Source of the DNA: JAXLXE01 sp046328115
GTDB lineage: Bacteria > Chloroflexota > UBA6077 > JACCZL01
Length of the DNA stretch: 64,000 nucleotides
Assembly: GCA_046328115.1 (NCBI GenBank)
Contig: JAXLXE010000001.1
Coordinates: 186,001-250,000, forward strand
Direction of reading: 5' to 3'
In this document: one piece after another, positions 50,616 through 58,998 of the stretch
How the letters are laid out: each line of letters begins with the position of its first letter
Numbering within the stretch: position 1 is the stretch's first letter
Notes under the pieces: generated by a model
The model's input: the letters and a program-made list of their open reading frames with translations, nothing else
What the model was told of the DNA's origin: nothing
Database searches by the model: none
Program-made: the position numbers and the translations under genes

Positions 50616-52352
50616 GTGAGCGAGGCGCAAGAGAAGGGCGAGCTACGATTGACCGAACACTTCTCGGTGCTGGTCTATCCGTTCGTCCATGGGGCGGAAG
50701 GGCCGAGCCGGGAGCGCCGTCTTCGACACCTGGCCAAGTTCTGGCGGCCCTGGTGGCAGCGGCTGCCAACCGACCATGCGCGCACGACTGCCCTCGACGA
50801 TACGTTTTTCTTCCTGCCCCGGATCCGTGAGCTGCTCTTTCCCGAGGCCGCGACGCAGGTTATCGACAGCTCAAGTGGTGGTGCCGCTACGGCGGATCGC
50901 CTCAACCGGCTCAGCATCGTCGATCTGCTGCCGCTGGTACCCGAGCATGCCGTGCTCAGACTGACCCTGCTGGACGAGCGCCTCGATGAGCTGCGCCGAC
51001 TTCGACTCGACTTCAAGCGGAAGGACGATGCTGGTCAGTCTTGTGAGTCCTTTGGCGCTGATGTCGCGGTCGAGTGGGTCGATATTGCGCTCTTCCCGCA
51101 GCGCGTCGGTTTTCTCGCGATCAGGCTCCGTCTCGATGAGGAGCAGCCGTCAATCGACCGTCTCAACGCCTTCCATCGTTACGCTCGGCTTGTCCATCCG
51201 CCCGCTGTTGGTTGGGTCCTCGCCAGATGGTCACGCCGCGTCCCACAGCCGACCGCCGAGACGGACGCAACGTCCTTCGAGAGCCGTGACCTCGTTGATT
51301 TCCTGCTGCAGCGTATCGTCGGGGCGCCCGATGCTCACGTGTGCCCGAAGCTCTCGACCTTCCTGGGCTGTCTGAACCATAGCTGCGTCACCAGCCGATA
51401 CTCGGATTCCGCAGACGGCCAGATTTATGGCCAGGCCTCCCACGTTTATGCGTATGTCTGTCTGGCCACGACGCAGCCGCTCACAGACCGTGCGCCGGCG
51501 GTGGTGGACGCACCGGCAGCGCCGCCGGCCATCCGGTCGGTGCAGCACCCGCCGGAGCCTCCGTTCGAATCACCGGCCGAGCGACTGCTCTACGGGCTTG
51601 CCACCTGCACGGATATGAACGATCCCGCGTTCATTCCCCATCATCGCGTGCTCGATGCCATGCGCGAGCGCTCGCTGATCGCGCTCTGGCAGAACTGGCA
51701 GGGATTGGCCCTCCACGACAACGCCGCGTTCCTCGCATTCGGCGCAAGTGACTTTACGACCGGAGCGCTGCTGCACAACGTCGAAAGCGACTACTTTCAT
51801 CTCTACCTACTCGCGCTCTTCCAGTGGACACGCCTCAGCATCATGTCGGGCGAACTGGTTCGACAGGGCGCCCGCGAGGATCTTGACCGCGATCTCAAGG
51901 CGGTCCGCCGACTGCTCGACCAGTTCATGATGCTCCAAAATCGCTACTGGTTCCGCGAGGTGTCGCGCCGGCCCCAGGGCCTCGAGATCTATCGTCGTTT
52001 TCAGCAAGGGCTCGATGTCTCGCCGCTCTACGACGAGGTCGAGCAGCATCTGCGCGACCTGGCAGAGTACTACGACCGCCGCGCCGATCGTCGGTTGAAC
52101 AGCCTGTTGACCTTCCTGACGCTGATCGTGATGCCACTCAGTCTCACGGTCGACCTGTACGGCAATGCCCTCTTCCAGGTCGGCGACTTCGACTGGGGAA
52201 AGGTGCTGGAAGCCCGCACCTTCTGGAGCATTCCGATCACGTTTGTAGCCCTGGCCGGGGCGATTGGGCTGCTGTGGCTCTTCTGGTACGTTCTGGGGCC
52301 CGGGCTGGGTCGGCTGTGGAGGGCGATTTGGACCCGAATTGCCGAGTCGTAA
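50616..52352 (+). CDS. CorA-like two-TM membrane protein, divergent from the STAND gene
   Basis: 578 aa from GTG 50616; the frame is open to 50346 but the earlier part overlaps the STAND promoter region and looks unlike protein. A long cytoplasmic N-terminal region, helical towards the end (DLDRDLKAVRRLLDQFMML, RDLAEYYDRRADRR), leads to two C-terminal TM segments near 495-515 (LLTFLTLIVMPLSLTVDLYG) and 538-560 (SIPITFVALAGAIGLLWLFW). The CorA Gly-Met-Asn signature between them is replaced by YGN, so ion selectivity may differ or be absent. CorA-like effectors are known in type III CRISPR systems. Pairing with a HEPN-STAND gene and a 268-bp divergent promoter region suggest a joint defence role; that is inference. 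Confidence 0.6.
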   Translation: MSEAQEKGELRLTEHFSVLVYPFVHGAEGPSRERRLRHLAKFWRPWWQRLPTDHARTTALDDTFFFLPRIRELLFPEAATQVIDSSSGGAATADRLNRLSIVDLLPLVPEHAVLRLTLLDERLDELRRLRLDFKRKDDAGQSCESFGADVAVEWVDIALFPQRVGFLAIRLRLDEEQPSIDRLNAFHRYARLVHPPAVGWVLARWSRRVPQPTAETDATSFESRDLVDFLLQRIVGAPDAHVCPKLSTFLGCLNHSCVTSRYSDSADGQIYGQASHVYAYVCLATTQPLTDRAPAVVDAPAAPPAIRSVQHPPEPPFESPAERLLYGLATCTDMNDPAFIPHHRVLDAMRERSLIALWQNWQGLALHDNAAFLAFGASDFTTGALLHNVESDYFHLYLLALFQWTRLSIMSGELVRQGAREDLDRDLKAVRRLLDQFMMLQNRYWFREVSRRPQGLEIYRRFQQGLDVSPLYDEVEQHLRDLAEYYDRRADRRLNSLLTFLTLIVMPLSLTVDLYGNALFQVGDFDWGKVLEARTFWSIPITFVALAGAIGLLWLFWYVLGPGLGRLWRAIWTRIAES

Positions 52353-52710
52353 CCCTGCCGCCCCACAAACATGGGCGGAGAGCGGGGAGGATCAGCTTGA
52401 GGTCGACTTCGGACCTTGTCGGCAGTTGCGGACGTTTGGTCAAGCTTCCGAACCGCCCCTGAACTGACCTTGCCTCCCGGGCAACACAGCTTTCAGAAGC
52501 CGGCGCCCTTCCATCATGGAAGAACGCGGGGCTCGCAAGGCCGCGCCGGCAGTATCACGCAGCGTCATAATCTGGACCGGCGGAGGCCGGAGCACCAATC
52601 AAGTAGGAACGACTGAACCCGCGACCATGTCCATGAACGGAAGCGATCTAGCCGCTATAATGCGTCCAGAGCACGCCCCGAAACGCAGTTCAGCAATTCC
52701 CCTCTCGAAG
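52353..52710 (+). other. Noncoding stretch after the CorA-like gene
   Basis: About 360 bp with no gene I can support. A TATAAT at 52656-52661 faces right, but nothing starts behind it. The stretch ends at a terminator-like hairpin read on the minus strand. Confidence 0.4.
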
Positions 52711-52731
52711 AAAAACGCCCCGAAGGGCGTT
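52711..52731 (-). terminator. Intrinsic terminator after tRNA fragment 2
   Basis: On the minus strand AACGCCC-TTCG-GGGCGTT is followed by TTTCTT, a stable stem with a tetraloop and a T-rich tail, 14 nt past the CCA end of fragment 2. It looks like the original terminator of a tRNA-Ala gene, now separated from the intact tRNA by the HicBA cassette. Confidence 0.7.
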
Positions 52732-52744
52732 CGGTCATCTGCAT

Positions 52745-52802
52745 TGGTGGACCTGAGGGGAATCGAACCCCTGACCTCTTCCATGCCAAGAACGAGATCG
52801 GG
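52745..52802 (-). repeat. tRNA-Ala 3'-end fragment 2 with CCA (att-like direct repeat)
   Basis: Bases 52745-52790 are identical to the intact tRNA's 3' half including CCA (46 bp). The next 12 bases match fragment 1 but not the tRNA. A good terminator follows the CCA. The simplest reading is that an insertion at the anticodon loop displaced this 3' end and restored the tRNA with its own copy. Confidence 0.78.
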
Positions 52803-52900
52803 CGTGGCCCACATTCTGCCGTATCGGGGGCTGCCAATGACGGTCACAACCGGGGGGTCCGTCAGGGACTTCGTGCGGCCTTATGCCCATCCCGCGGCGA

Positions 52901-53113
52901 TCACAACAGCGCGCGAAACTGCTCTGGCGTCAAGCCGGCATCCCGCGCAATCCCACCCATTGTGAACGCGCTCACCGGATTGTGCCGTGGAATCGTCACG
53001 ATCCGCGTGCCATCGGTCATGACGACGTGCTTACCTTGGCGAGCGATCCGGAACCCGGCCTTCTCAAGGGCGCGAATCGCATCTAGGTGATCGATGCCCG
53101 GGATGCGGGGCAC
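52901..53113 (-). CDS. hicA: HicA-type mRNA interferase toxin, copy 2 (intact)
   Basis: 70 aa. PRIPGIDHLDAIRALEKAGF, RIARQGKHVVMTDGTRIVTI and PRHNPVSAFTMGGIARDAGL form the double-stranded RNA-binding-like HicA fold, with the catalytic His in KHVVM. The length is usual for the YcfA/HicA family. It starts 3 nt after the HicB gene; the order is antitoxin first. The copy at 43553 is the same protein with a stop. It is expected to cleave mRNA when free of HicB. Confidence 0.85.
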   Translation of the reverse strand: MPRIPGIDHLDAIRALEKAGFRIARQGKHVVMTDGTRIVTIPRHNPVSAFTMGGIARDAGLTPEQFRALL

Positions 53114-53116
53114 GCC

Positions 53117-53311
53117 CTACGCGACCTCGACTTCGCGGACCTCGCATCGTCCGAGTAGCTCGTCGCGCACAGCGAGATACTCTCGGATCGCATCACGCAC
53201 GTCAGCTAACGCCTCGTCTTCCGTGGCTCCCTGTGACCAGCACCCGGGAAGACCCGGCACCGAAACGCTGCATCCCTCTTCGGAACCAGTCAATGCAACC
53301 TTGTAGATCAT
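53117..53311 (-). CDS. hicB: HicB-type antitoxin, copy 2
   Basis: 64 aa from ATG 53311, preceded by GATGAGAG. MIYKVALTGSEEGCSVSVPG, LPGCWSQGATEDEALADVRD and AIREYLAVRDELLGRCEVRE match the short HicB/UPF0150 fold and copy 1. It lacks a DNA-binding domain, so autoregulation must depend on other features or be absent. It lies 53 bp downstream of tRNA-Ala on the same strand, so read-through from the tRNA promoter is possible. Confidence 0.85.
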   Translation of the reverse strand: MIYKVALTGSEEGCSVSVPGLPGCWSQGATEDEALADVRDAIREYLAVRDELLGRCEVREVEVA

Positions 53312-53364
53312 GGCTACGCTCTCATCTCTAACAGACGAGTCTCGTGGTGACGATCGGGTTTCTC

Positions 53365-53439
53365 TGGTGGACCTGAGGGGAATCGAACCCCTGACCTCTT
53401 CCATGCCAAGGAAGCGCGCTCCCGCTGCGCCACAGGCCC
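53365..53439 (-). tRNA. tRNA-Ala (anticodon GGC)
   Basis: 75 nt with an encoded CCA. The acceptor is GGGCCTG/CAGGTCC, with the G3-U70 pair that identifies alanine tRNAs. The anticodon arm CTTCC-TTGGCAT-GGAAG carries GGC. The T arm is AGGGG-TTCGAAT-CCCCT. All stems pair. It is the intact reference for the two 3' fragments at 44017 and 52745. Confidence 0.93.
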
Positions 53440-53448
53440 TTCGTGGGT

Positions 53449-53454
53449 ATTCTA
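53449..53454 (-). promoter_or_regulatory. Candidate -10 box of the tRNA-Ala promoter
   Basis: TAGAAT on the minus strand lies 9 nt before the mature tRNA 5' end. No good -35 is seen. The position fits a short 5' leader. Confidence 0.45.
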
Positions 53455-53622
53455 CATCGGCGCCCGCGGGGGGTGCTCGCGGCGCGCTTGGAGAACGATG
53501 GACCGCCGACGGGCGTGACGGGGGGATGGTTTTGCGTCTTTTCTGGAAATCCAGCGTCTACGTTGATGAGCGATGAGCGCGGTGTTGACCGTGGCGAGTA
53601 TCTGAAAAGGGGTAAGCAGACG

Positions 53623-53850
53623 ATGGCGAAGGATGTGGTGGTCAAAGTCGATCGGGGGTGGGGCGCCGCGTACCCTGATGGTCAACGCGTAACGTTGGAG
53701 GTGCTGGAGAGCGGAGGGATTGGCGTGGATGGCTGCTGCTCGACCGCGATCCAGGCAACGTGTTGTGCGCCAGACGAGAAAGCAGACTGCTGCGGAGCGG
53801 CCACGCCAGGTACGTGTGGCTGCGCGGCTGGCGGCGCGGCGCGGGTCTGA
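53623..53850 (+). CDS. Small Cys-rich protein next to the sigma factor
   Basis: 75 aa from ATG with AAGGGG upstream. The N-terminal half is a short beta-rich stretch (MAKDVVVKVDRGWGAAYPDG) and the C-terminal half has nine Cys in CC, CC, CC and C-x-C patterns. It looks like a soft-metal or arsenic/mercury binder; no family is certain. The gene ends 17 nt before the sigma factor start and is presumably co-transcribed with it. The sigma factor also ends in a Cys cluster, so the two may share a metal or redox signal. Confidence 0.6.
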   Translation: MAKDVVVKVDRGWGAAYPDGQRVTLEVLESGGIGVDGCCSTAIQATCCAPDEKADCCGAATPGTCGCAAGGAARV

Positions 53851-53867
53851 CGGCGGCTTCCCTGGCA

Positions 53868-54485
53868 ATGCTGAGCGAACAGACCTGGCGGGAGCTGCGG
53901 GGCCGGCTGCGGGGATTCGTTGCTCGGCGCGTGGGCGAAGACGACGCCGACGACGTGGTGCAGGAGGTGTTCCTGCGCATTTACCGCGGCATCGATTCGC
54001 TCCACCAGGGGGGGCGCCTGGAGGCGTGGGCTCACCAGATCACGCGCAATGCTATCGCGGATCACTTCCGGTCTCGGGGAAGGCGCCACGAGGACCTGGC
54101 CGATGACGAGGACTTAGAGCGGGCGGCCGAGCGCGGGAGTACGTTGACTGGAGAGGCCGACGTGGTTGACGAGACTGCGTGTGATCCTGGTCTGGCGTCC
54201 TGCTTAGCTCCGCTCGTCGCTCAGCTAGCGGAGCCGTACCGCCAGGCCGTGGACATGGTGGAGATGGGCGGGCTAGACCAGGCGGATGCTGCCGCGCGCG
54301 TGGGCATCTCCACCTCGGGCATGAAGTCGCGGGTGCAGCGCGCGCGTCGACAGCTCCGGGCGATGCTGCTGGAGTGCTGCCGCGTGGAACTGGATCGGCG
54401 GGGCGGGGTACTGGACTATCGCCCGCATGGCGGCGAGTGCGACGGCTGCGGAGGGGGTGGAGGCATGCCGTGCTGCGACAATTGA
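53868..54485 (+). CDS. ECF sigma factor, SigZ-like, with Cys-rich C-terminus
   Basis: 205 aa from ATG 53868. Region 2 is LRGFVARRVGEDDADDVVQE then VFLRIYRGID and AWAHQITRNAIADHFRSRGR; region 4 is EPYRQAVDMVEMGGLDQADA with AARVGISTSGMKSRVQRARR. The C-terminal tail reads LLECCRVELDRRGGVLDYRP, then CDGC and PCCDN, a Cys cluster seen in SigZ-type factors. The tail could sense a metal or thiol stress without a classical anti-sigma factor; none is encoded nearby. It follows the Cys-rich small protein in one transcript. Confidence 0.82.
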   Translation: MLSEQTWRELRGRLRGFVARRVGEDDADDVVQEVFLRIYRGIDSLHQGGRLEAWAHQITRNAIADHFRSRGRRHEDLADDEDLERAAERGSTLTGEADVVDETACDPGLASCLAPLVAQLAEPYRQAVDMVEMGGLDQADAAARVGISTSGMKSRVQRARRQLRAMLLECCRVELDRRGGVLDYRPHGGECDGCGGGGGMPCCDN

Positions 54486-55126
54486 TCCCAACGCGCGCCA
54501 GGCCATTCTGCCAGCCGCGCGCCGGGGGAGACATGAGCGCCTGACGCCACCGCGCGCGGCTGGCGATCCGTGCGGCCCCGCGTGCATCGAAACCCGTGCC
54601 GTGCCATGTCCAGCGCGTGGCGAGAGACGACCTGAGTCCCTACGTTGGCGGCCTGGGCCGTAACCGGGGCGCCGCGTTTTGACCTGCGTCGCCGCTTGTT
54701 CCCACGATCCTTGTGCAAGGCTCAGCGTTGAGGTTGCCCGCCGCGACGCGGTTGCACAGGGACGCGGGGTGACGGGTTTCCGCGACTCAGCCCATGGCGT
54801 TCGGCCGCGGGTTTCTTAGCCGGGACCGGACGGAGCGGTAGAATCTGCTCAAAGCGAGGCGCGTGGGCGATGTTTCCCTCTCCTGGTCGATGGTACAATC
54901 TCGTCCCCCGTTCCGAGGTCTGGGCCAGGTCCAGCGCCAGCAAAGCGAGCCTCGGGTCGCCCCGCCGTCGCCTTCCGATGAGCGTTCGTTCGCCAGGCCG
55001 GGCTTTGCCTTGCTCCGAGTCCAACAGACTCTCCAGTTCAGTGCGCGCGTCTCAGACCGTGGTTGGCCTCATCACGGCACCCGGGATCTCGCCCCGGCTC
55101 GGGAACGGGACCTGGCTGTCTCGCGC
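54486..55126 (+). other. Upstream region of the GT-C cluster
   Basis: About 640 bp without a convincing gene, though the frame of the next CDS stays open back to 54863. TGGTACAAT at 54891-54899 is an extended -10 promoter candidate; TAGAAT at 54839-54844 is a weaker one. Confidence 0.4.
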
Positions 55127-57028
55127 TTGAGGCTGCTCGTCACGGCGCTGGCCGCCATTGGTCTGGTGGGCGTGGCCTGGTCGCGGCTGGTGAACCTGGA
55201 CACCTTCGTCGGCAAGTTTGATGAGGGGATTCGCGGTGGCCAGCTCTTGCTGATGGCGGCCGGCTATCGCCCGTTTCGCGACATCTTCGCTTCCCAGGGC
55301 CCGCTTTCGCTGGACATCTACTATCCGGCGTTCATGCTGTTTGGCGAGACGCTGGGCGCGGCGCGGGTGACCCCGGCCGTCCTATCCATCGTGGGGCTCG
55401 TGCTTACGGCGGTGGCGGCGAGGATGGTGGCGGGCAACGTGGCTGGGTTCGTTGCCGGCGGGATCCTGGCGCTGAGTCCGGCGTTTCTGAAGAATGCGCG
55501 ACTCGCGCTGGTGGAAGTGCCCGCGCTGGCGCCGGCGACTGGTGCCGTCGTCGCGATGCTGGCGTATCAAGCTGGCGCGGGTCGTGGGTGGTTGGCTGGG
55601 TCCGCGGTCCTCGCGGCGCTGGCGGTATTGATCAAGCCGATGGTCTTGCCGGTGATGGCGCCGCTCGCGATCTTGCTGCTGGTGCGACGCGACCGCGGGC
55701 CGGCTCGTTGGGCCGTCGACGCCCTCGTGTTTGGCGGTGTTGGTCTCGTGGTCGCGGCCGCGATCATCGGGCTGTACGGCCCGGCGGATGTCTACGAGCA
55801 GATGGTTCGATTCCGGGCTGCCTCGCGCCAGGTGGAGCCGTGGAGCCTGCGCGAGAACTGGGTGGCGATGTCGGGCGAGCTGGTGGATGAGCAGATGGCG
55901 CTGTGGGTCGCCTCGCTGCTGGCGGCCGTGCTCGCGGTCAGCAGGCGGCCAGTGGTCGGATTGGCGCTTGTCTCCTGGCCTGTGGCTTCGTTCGCGCTGC
56001 TGATGTTCTATTCGCCGCTTCAGTTCAAGCACGCGGTGATCATGCTGCCGCCGGTCGCGCTGCTGGTGGGCGTGGGGGCGGGATTCTGGTGGCCGGGCTT
56101 GCGCTCGGTCGTCGCGGGAGCGCGTGCCCCGCTGGCGCTTGGCGGCGCGGCGTTTGGGCTGGGCGTTGCCGTCTGGTATGGAGCCAGCCTGCCAGCACTG
56201 TACGCGCTGGACCGCCGGGTGATCCAGGCGCTTCCCGATCGCGATCCTGAGACGTACGATGAAGAGGTTGAGCTGATCGCGGCGCTGACTCGCCCGAACC
56301 AGTTTGTCCTGGTGGACGAGCCGTACGTGGCATTCGGCGCACGAAGGCTGGTGCCGCCGTCCCTGGTCGATACGTCCATGGTGCGTATCCGCTCGCGTAC
56401 GCTCGACGCACCCGAGCTCATCGGGGCCAGCCAGCGCTTCGACGTTCAGGCCATGATGCTCTTCACCGATGGGCTCCGCCGGGTGACCCGGTTCGCGGAC
56501 TGGGTTGACGAGGCGTTCGTACCGGTCAAGGTGAACGAACGGCGCAACGGGAAGGACCGCGCTATCTACGTGCGGCGAGATGGGGACCTGGCTGGTGCGC
56601 GGGCAGTCCTGGACGCCACGGTGAGTGGGCGTTCGGGCACGGAATTCGGCGGGGAGCTGCGGCTGCTTGGCCACGCGATCGATCGGCCCGAGGTTCGCCC
56701 GGGGGGCGCTATCGGTCTGACGCTGGGCTGGGAGGCGCTGGGTCGCCCCACCGCTGACTGGCACGTCTTGACGATCCTGAAAGACCAGCGCGGGGCGGTG
56801 GCGGAGCAGAACGAGCGGGGGCTGGGCGGGGGCGCGGACGGCACCGCGACGTGGGAGCCGGGGCGCTGGGTGTACCGCACGTCATCTTTGACTGTGCGGC
56901 CTTCGGTTCGACCGGGCGAGTACCAGCTCTACGTCTCGCTTTACGATTCGAAGGCGCGGCGCCTGCTCCCGATTGATGCCGCGGGTGCCACTGAGGCACC
57001 GATCGCGGCGATCACGGTGCGCTCCTGA
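55127..57028 (+). CDS. GT-C membrane glycosyltransferase (PMT/ArnT-like), paralog 1
   Basis: 633 aa from TTG 55127, chosen because the first TM segment begins there (RLLVTALAAIGLVGVAWSRL); GTG 54863 adds an unlikely basic, TM-free extension. DEGIRGGQLLLMAAGYRPFR in the first luminal loop carries the Asp-Glu of GT39/GT83-type enzymes (PF13231). About 10-12 TM segments follow, and a soluble extracytoplasmic domain (about 395-633) with LLGHAIDRPEVRPGG and TATWEPGRWVYRTSSL ends it. It would transfer a lipid-phosphate-linked sugar to protein or lipid. It is the first of four tandem paralogs. Confidence 0.78.
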   Translation: MRLLVTALAAIGLVGVAWSRLVNLDTFVGKFDEGIRGGQLLLMAAGYRPFRDIFASQGPLSLDIYYPAFMLFGETLGAARVTPAVLSIVGLVLTAVAARMVAGNVAGFVAGGILALSPAFLKNARLALVEVPALAPATGAVVAMLAYQAGAGRGWLAGSAVLAALAVLIKPMVLPVMAPLAILLLVRRDRGPARWAVDALVFGGVGLVVAAAIIGLYGPADVYEQMVRFRAASRQVEPWSLRENWVAMSGELVDEQMALWVASLLAAVLAVSRRPVVGLALVSWPVASFALLMFYSPLQFKHAVIMLPPVALLVGVGAGFWWPGLRSVVAGARAPLALGGAAFGLGVAVWYGASLPALYALDRRVIQALPDRDPETYDEEVELIAALTRPNQFVLVDEPYVAFGARRLVPPSLVDTSMVRIRSRTLDAPELIGASQRFDVQAMMLFTDGLRRVTRFADWVDEAFVPVKVNERRNGKDRAIYVRRDGDLAGARAVLDATVSGRSGTEFGGELRLLGHAIDRPEVRPGGAIGLTLGWEALGRPTADWHVLTILKDQRGAVAEQNERGLGGGADGTATWEPGRWVYRTSSLTVRPSVRPGEYQLYVSLYDSKARRLLPIDAAGATEAPIAAITVRS

Positions 57029-57035
57029 AGTGCAG

Positions 57036-58994
57036 ATGCGGGCGGCAACGTTTGCGATGACCGGCCTGAGGGTTGGCGCGGCGACCTGGCCGGCCGAGAC
57101 GCTGGTGTTGGGAGCGATCGTCCTGGTGGCGGCGTTCATGCGCCTGATCCGGCTGAGCAGCACGAGCGGCGACCTGGACGAGGGCATCCGCGGCATCCAG
57201 CTTCTCCTGGTGTCCGCCGGCTACCGGCCCATGCAGGAGATCTTCTCCTCGCAGGGCCCGCTGCTGCTGGACATGCTGCACCCGCTGTACGTGGCGTTTG
57301 GCGAGACGCTGGGCGCGGCACGGTTGGCCGTGGGTCTGTACTCGGTGATCGGCATTCTGGGCGCGTACTGGGCCGCGCGGACCGTGGGTGGCCCGACCGG
57401 GGCGGCCGTCGCCGCGGTGGTGCTGATTGCCAGTCCGACGTATTTGCGCAATTCGCGCCAGGCACTGGCGGAGCTTCCCGCCATGGCGCCTGCCATGCTG
57501 GCGGTGGCGGCTGCGCTCACCTATCAGCGCTCGCCCCGCGCCATCTGGCTGGTGCTCACCGGCGTCTTGCTGGCGGTGGGACTTCTCATCAAACCCATCG
57601 TGATCGCGGCGGCTGTGCCGGTTGGCCTGGCGGTCCTCATCGGTGCCCCACGCAAGCCGTTGGCCGTCTCCATCCTGGCGTTTTGTTGCACGATGGTCAT
57701 CGGCGGGGTGATCTACGCCACGGGTATCTCGGCGTTTCTTGCCCAGATGGTCGACTATCGGCTGCAGAGCCGTCAGGCAGCCGGGTGGAATCTGCGCGAG
57801 AACCTCCAGGTGCTTCAGACCAGCCTGCTGGCACGTGACCAGATTGGCATCTTCGCCCTGGGGGCGGGGTCGATGGCGGCGCTGGCGATTCGGTCGCCGC
57901 GTTACGCTCTGCCGCTGGTCGGGTGGGTGGCCGGCTCGGCGGCCATCCTGATCTTCTACGCGCCGTTGTTCCCGAAGCACGTCGTCATCGCGGTGCCGCC
58001 GCTCGCGGTCTTGATTGGCGCCACGGTAGGACACGTCTGGAGTGGGCTGCGTGAGCGGTCTCCGAGCGCGGTGCTGGGGGCCGTGATCCTCTTTGTACCG
58101 GGGCTGTTCTATCTCTGGTCGCTTCCGGCTATCTGGACCTGGGATGCTCGATTCATGAACCTCCAGGCCGGCTCAGAGGGAGAACGGTTCGGGCAGTCGG
58201 CGGATCTGGCGGCGGCGATCACGGCTACCACCAGCCGCGGTGAGTTCGTGGTCACGGATCACCCGTACCTGGCGCTTATGGCGCAGCGGCTCGTGCCGCC
58301 GGAGCTCGCCGATCCATCCGCGACGCGACTGCGCGCCAGGGCGCTGACGGGCGGCGACATCGTGGCGGCGGGAGAACAGTACAACGCCCGCCTGGTCATT
58401 CTGTGGGGAGACCGTTTCAGGCCATACGCCAACGTGCGCGGGTGGCTGGAGGACAAGTTCCAGCCCATCAAGGTCTACGGCAGGGGGGGTGATTCCGCCC
58501 GTGTGATCTACGCCCGTCGAGGGGGTGATCTGGATCGAATGAGAGCAGCGCTGCAGACATCGATTGCTGAGGTGTCCGACGCCGCGTTTGGCAACGTCAT
58601 CCGCCTGCGGGGGTTCTCCCTGGATCGGGCTGAGCTGCCTCGAACCGGGAATGTGGCGGTGACGTATGAGTGGGAGGCGCTGGCCCGGGCGAACGTGGAC
58701 TACCATGTGATCTCCGAGCTTCGCGGGCCGGATGGTCAGGTGTGGAGCTCGGAGGAGCTCTCATTGGGTGGCCGGGCGATTGGGGTGTCCGAGTGGCAAC
58801 CGGGCACGTGGCTGTTCCAGACTTCCATCTTCGATCTGCCCGCCAATGCGCCGAGCGGTGACTACGTGCTCTGGGTGGGCGTGTACGACAGCCGCGCCAA
58901 GGCTGATCTTCCACTGACGGCCGGCGATTCTCGACTCGCCACGCGCGCCGAGCCTGTGTATCGCTTCGGAGCCGCCCAGATCCTGGTACGCTGA
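57036..58994 (+). CDS. GT-C membrane glycosyltransferase, paralog 2
   Basis: 652 aa from ATG 57036 (GTG 57030 also possible), 7 nt after paralog 1. It has the same layout: DLDEGIRGIQLLLVSAGYRP with the acidic motif, YVAFGETLGAARLAVG, YQRSPRAIWLVLTG then KPIVIAAAVPVG, and the soluble C-terminal part (LRGFSLDRAELPRTG, GTWLFQTSIFDL). It is intact and has no frameshift. The tight spacing suggests an operon, perhaps decorating one envelope polymer with different sugars. Confidence 0.8.
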   Translation: MRAATFAMTGLRVGAATWPAETLVLGAIVLVAAFMRLIRLSSTSGDLDEGIRGIQLLLVSAGYRPMQEIFSSQGPLLLDMLHPLYVAFGETLGAARLAVGLYSVIGILGAYWAARTVGGPTGAAVAAVVLIASPTYLRNSRQALAELPAMAPAMLAVAAALTYQRSPRAIWLVLTGVLLAVGLLIKPIVIAAAVPVGLAVLIGAPRKPLAVSILAFCCTMVIGGVIYATGISAFLAQMVDYRLQSRQAAGWNLRENLQVLQTSLLARDQIGIFALGAGSMAALAIRSPRYALPLVGWVAGSAAILIFYAPLFPKHVVIAVPPLAVLIGATVGHVWSGLRERSPSAVLGAVILFVPGLFYLWSLPAIWTWDARFMNLQAGSEGERFGQSADLAAAITATTSRGEFVVTDHPYLALMAQRLVPPELADPSATRLRARALTGGDIVAAGEQYNARLVILWGDRFRPYANVRGWLEDKFQPIKVYGRGGDSARVIYARRGGDLDRMRAALQTSIAEVSDAAFGNVIRLRGFSLDRAELPRTGNVAVTYEWEALARANVDYHVISELRGPDGQVWSSEELSLGGRAIGVSEWQPGTWLFQTSIFDLPANAPSGDYVLWVGVYDSRAKADLPLTAGDSRLATRAEPVYRFGAAQILVR

Positions 58995-58998
58995 GCTC

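Noticed and set aside
52656..52661. TATAAT as a promoter for a rightward gene
   Set aside because: No start codon with a credible frame follows, the -35 is poor and the next features are on the other strand.
43553..53439. Prophage or integrative element with its own integrase
   Set aside because: No recombinase, capsid, terminase, replication or conjugation gene is visible; only the tRNA fragments suggest integration.
54863..55126. An 88-residue N-terminal extension of GT-C paralog 1
   Set aside because: It lacks hydrophobic segments and similarity to the other paralogs, which begin about 20-30 residues before the first TM helix.
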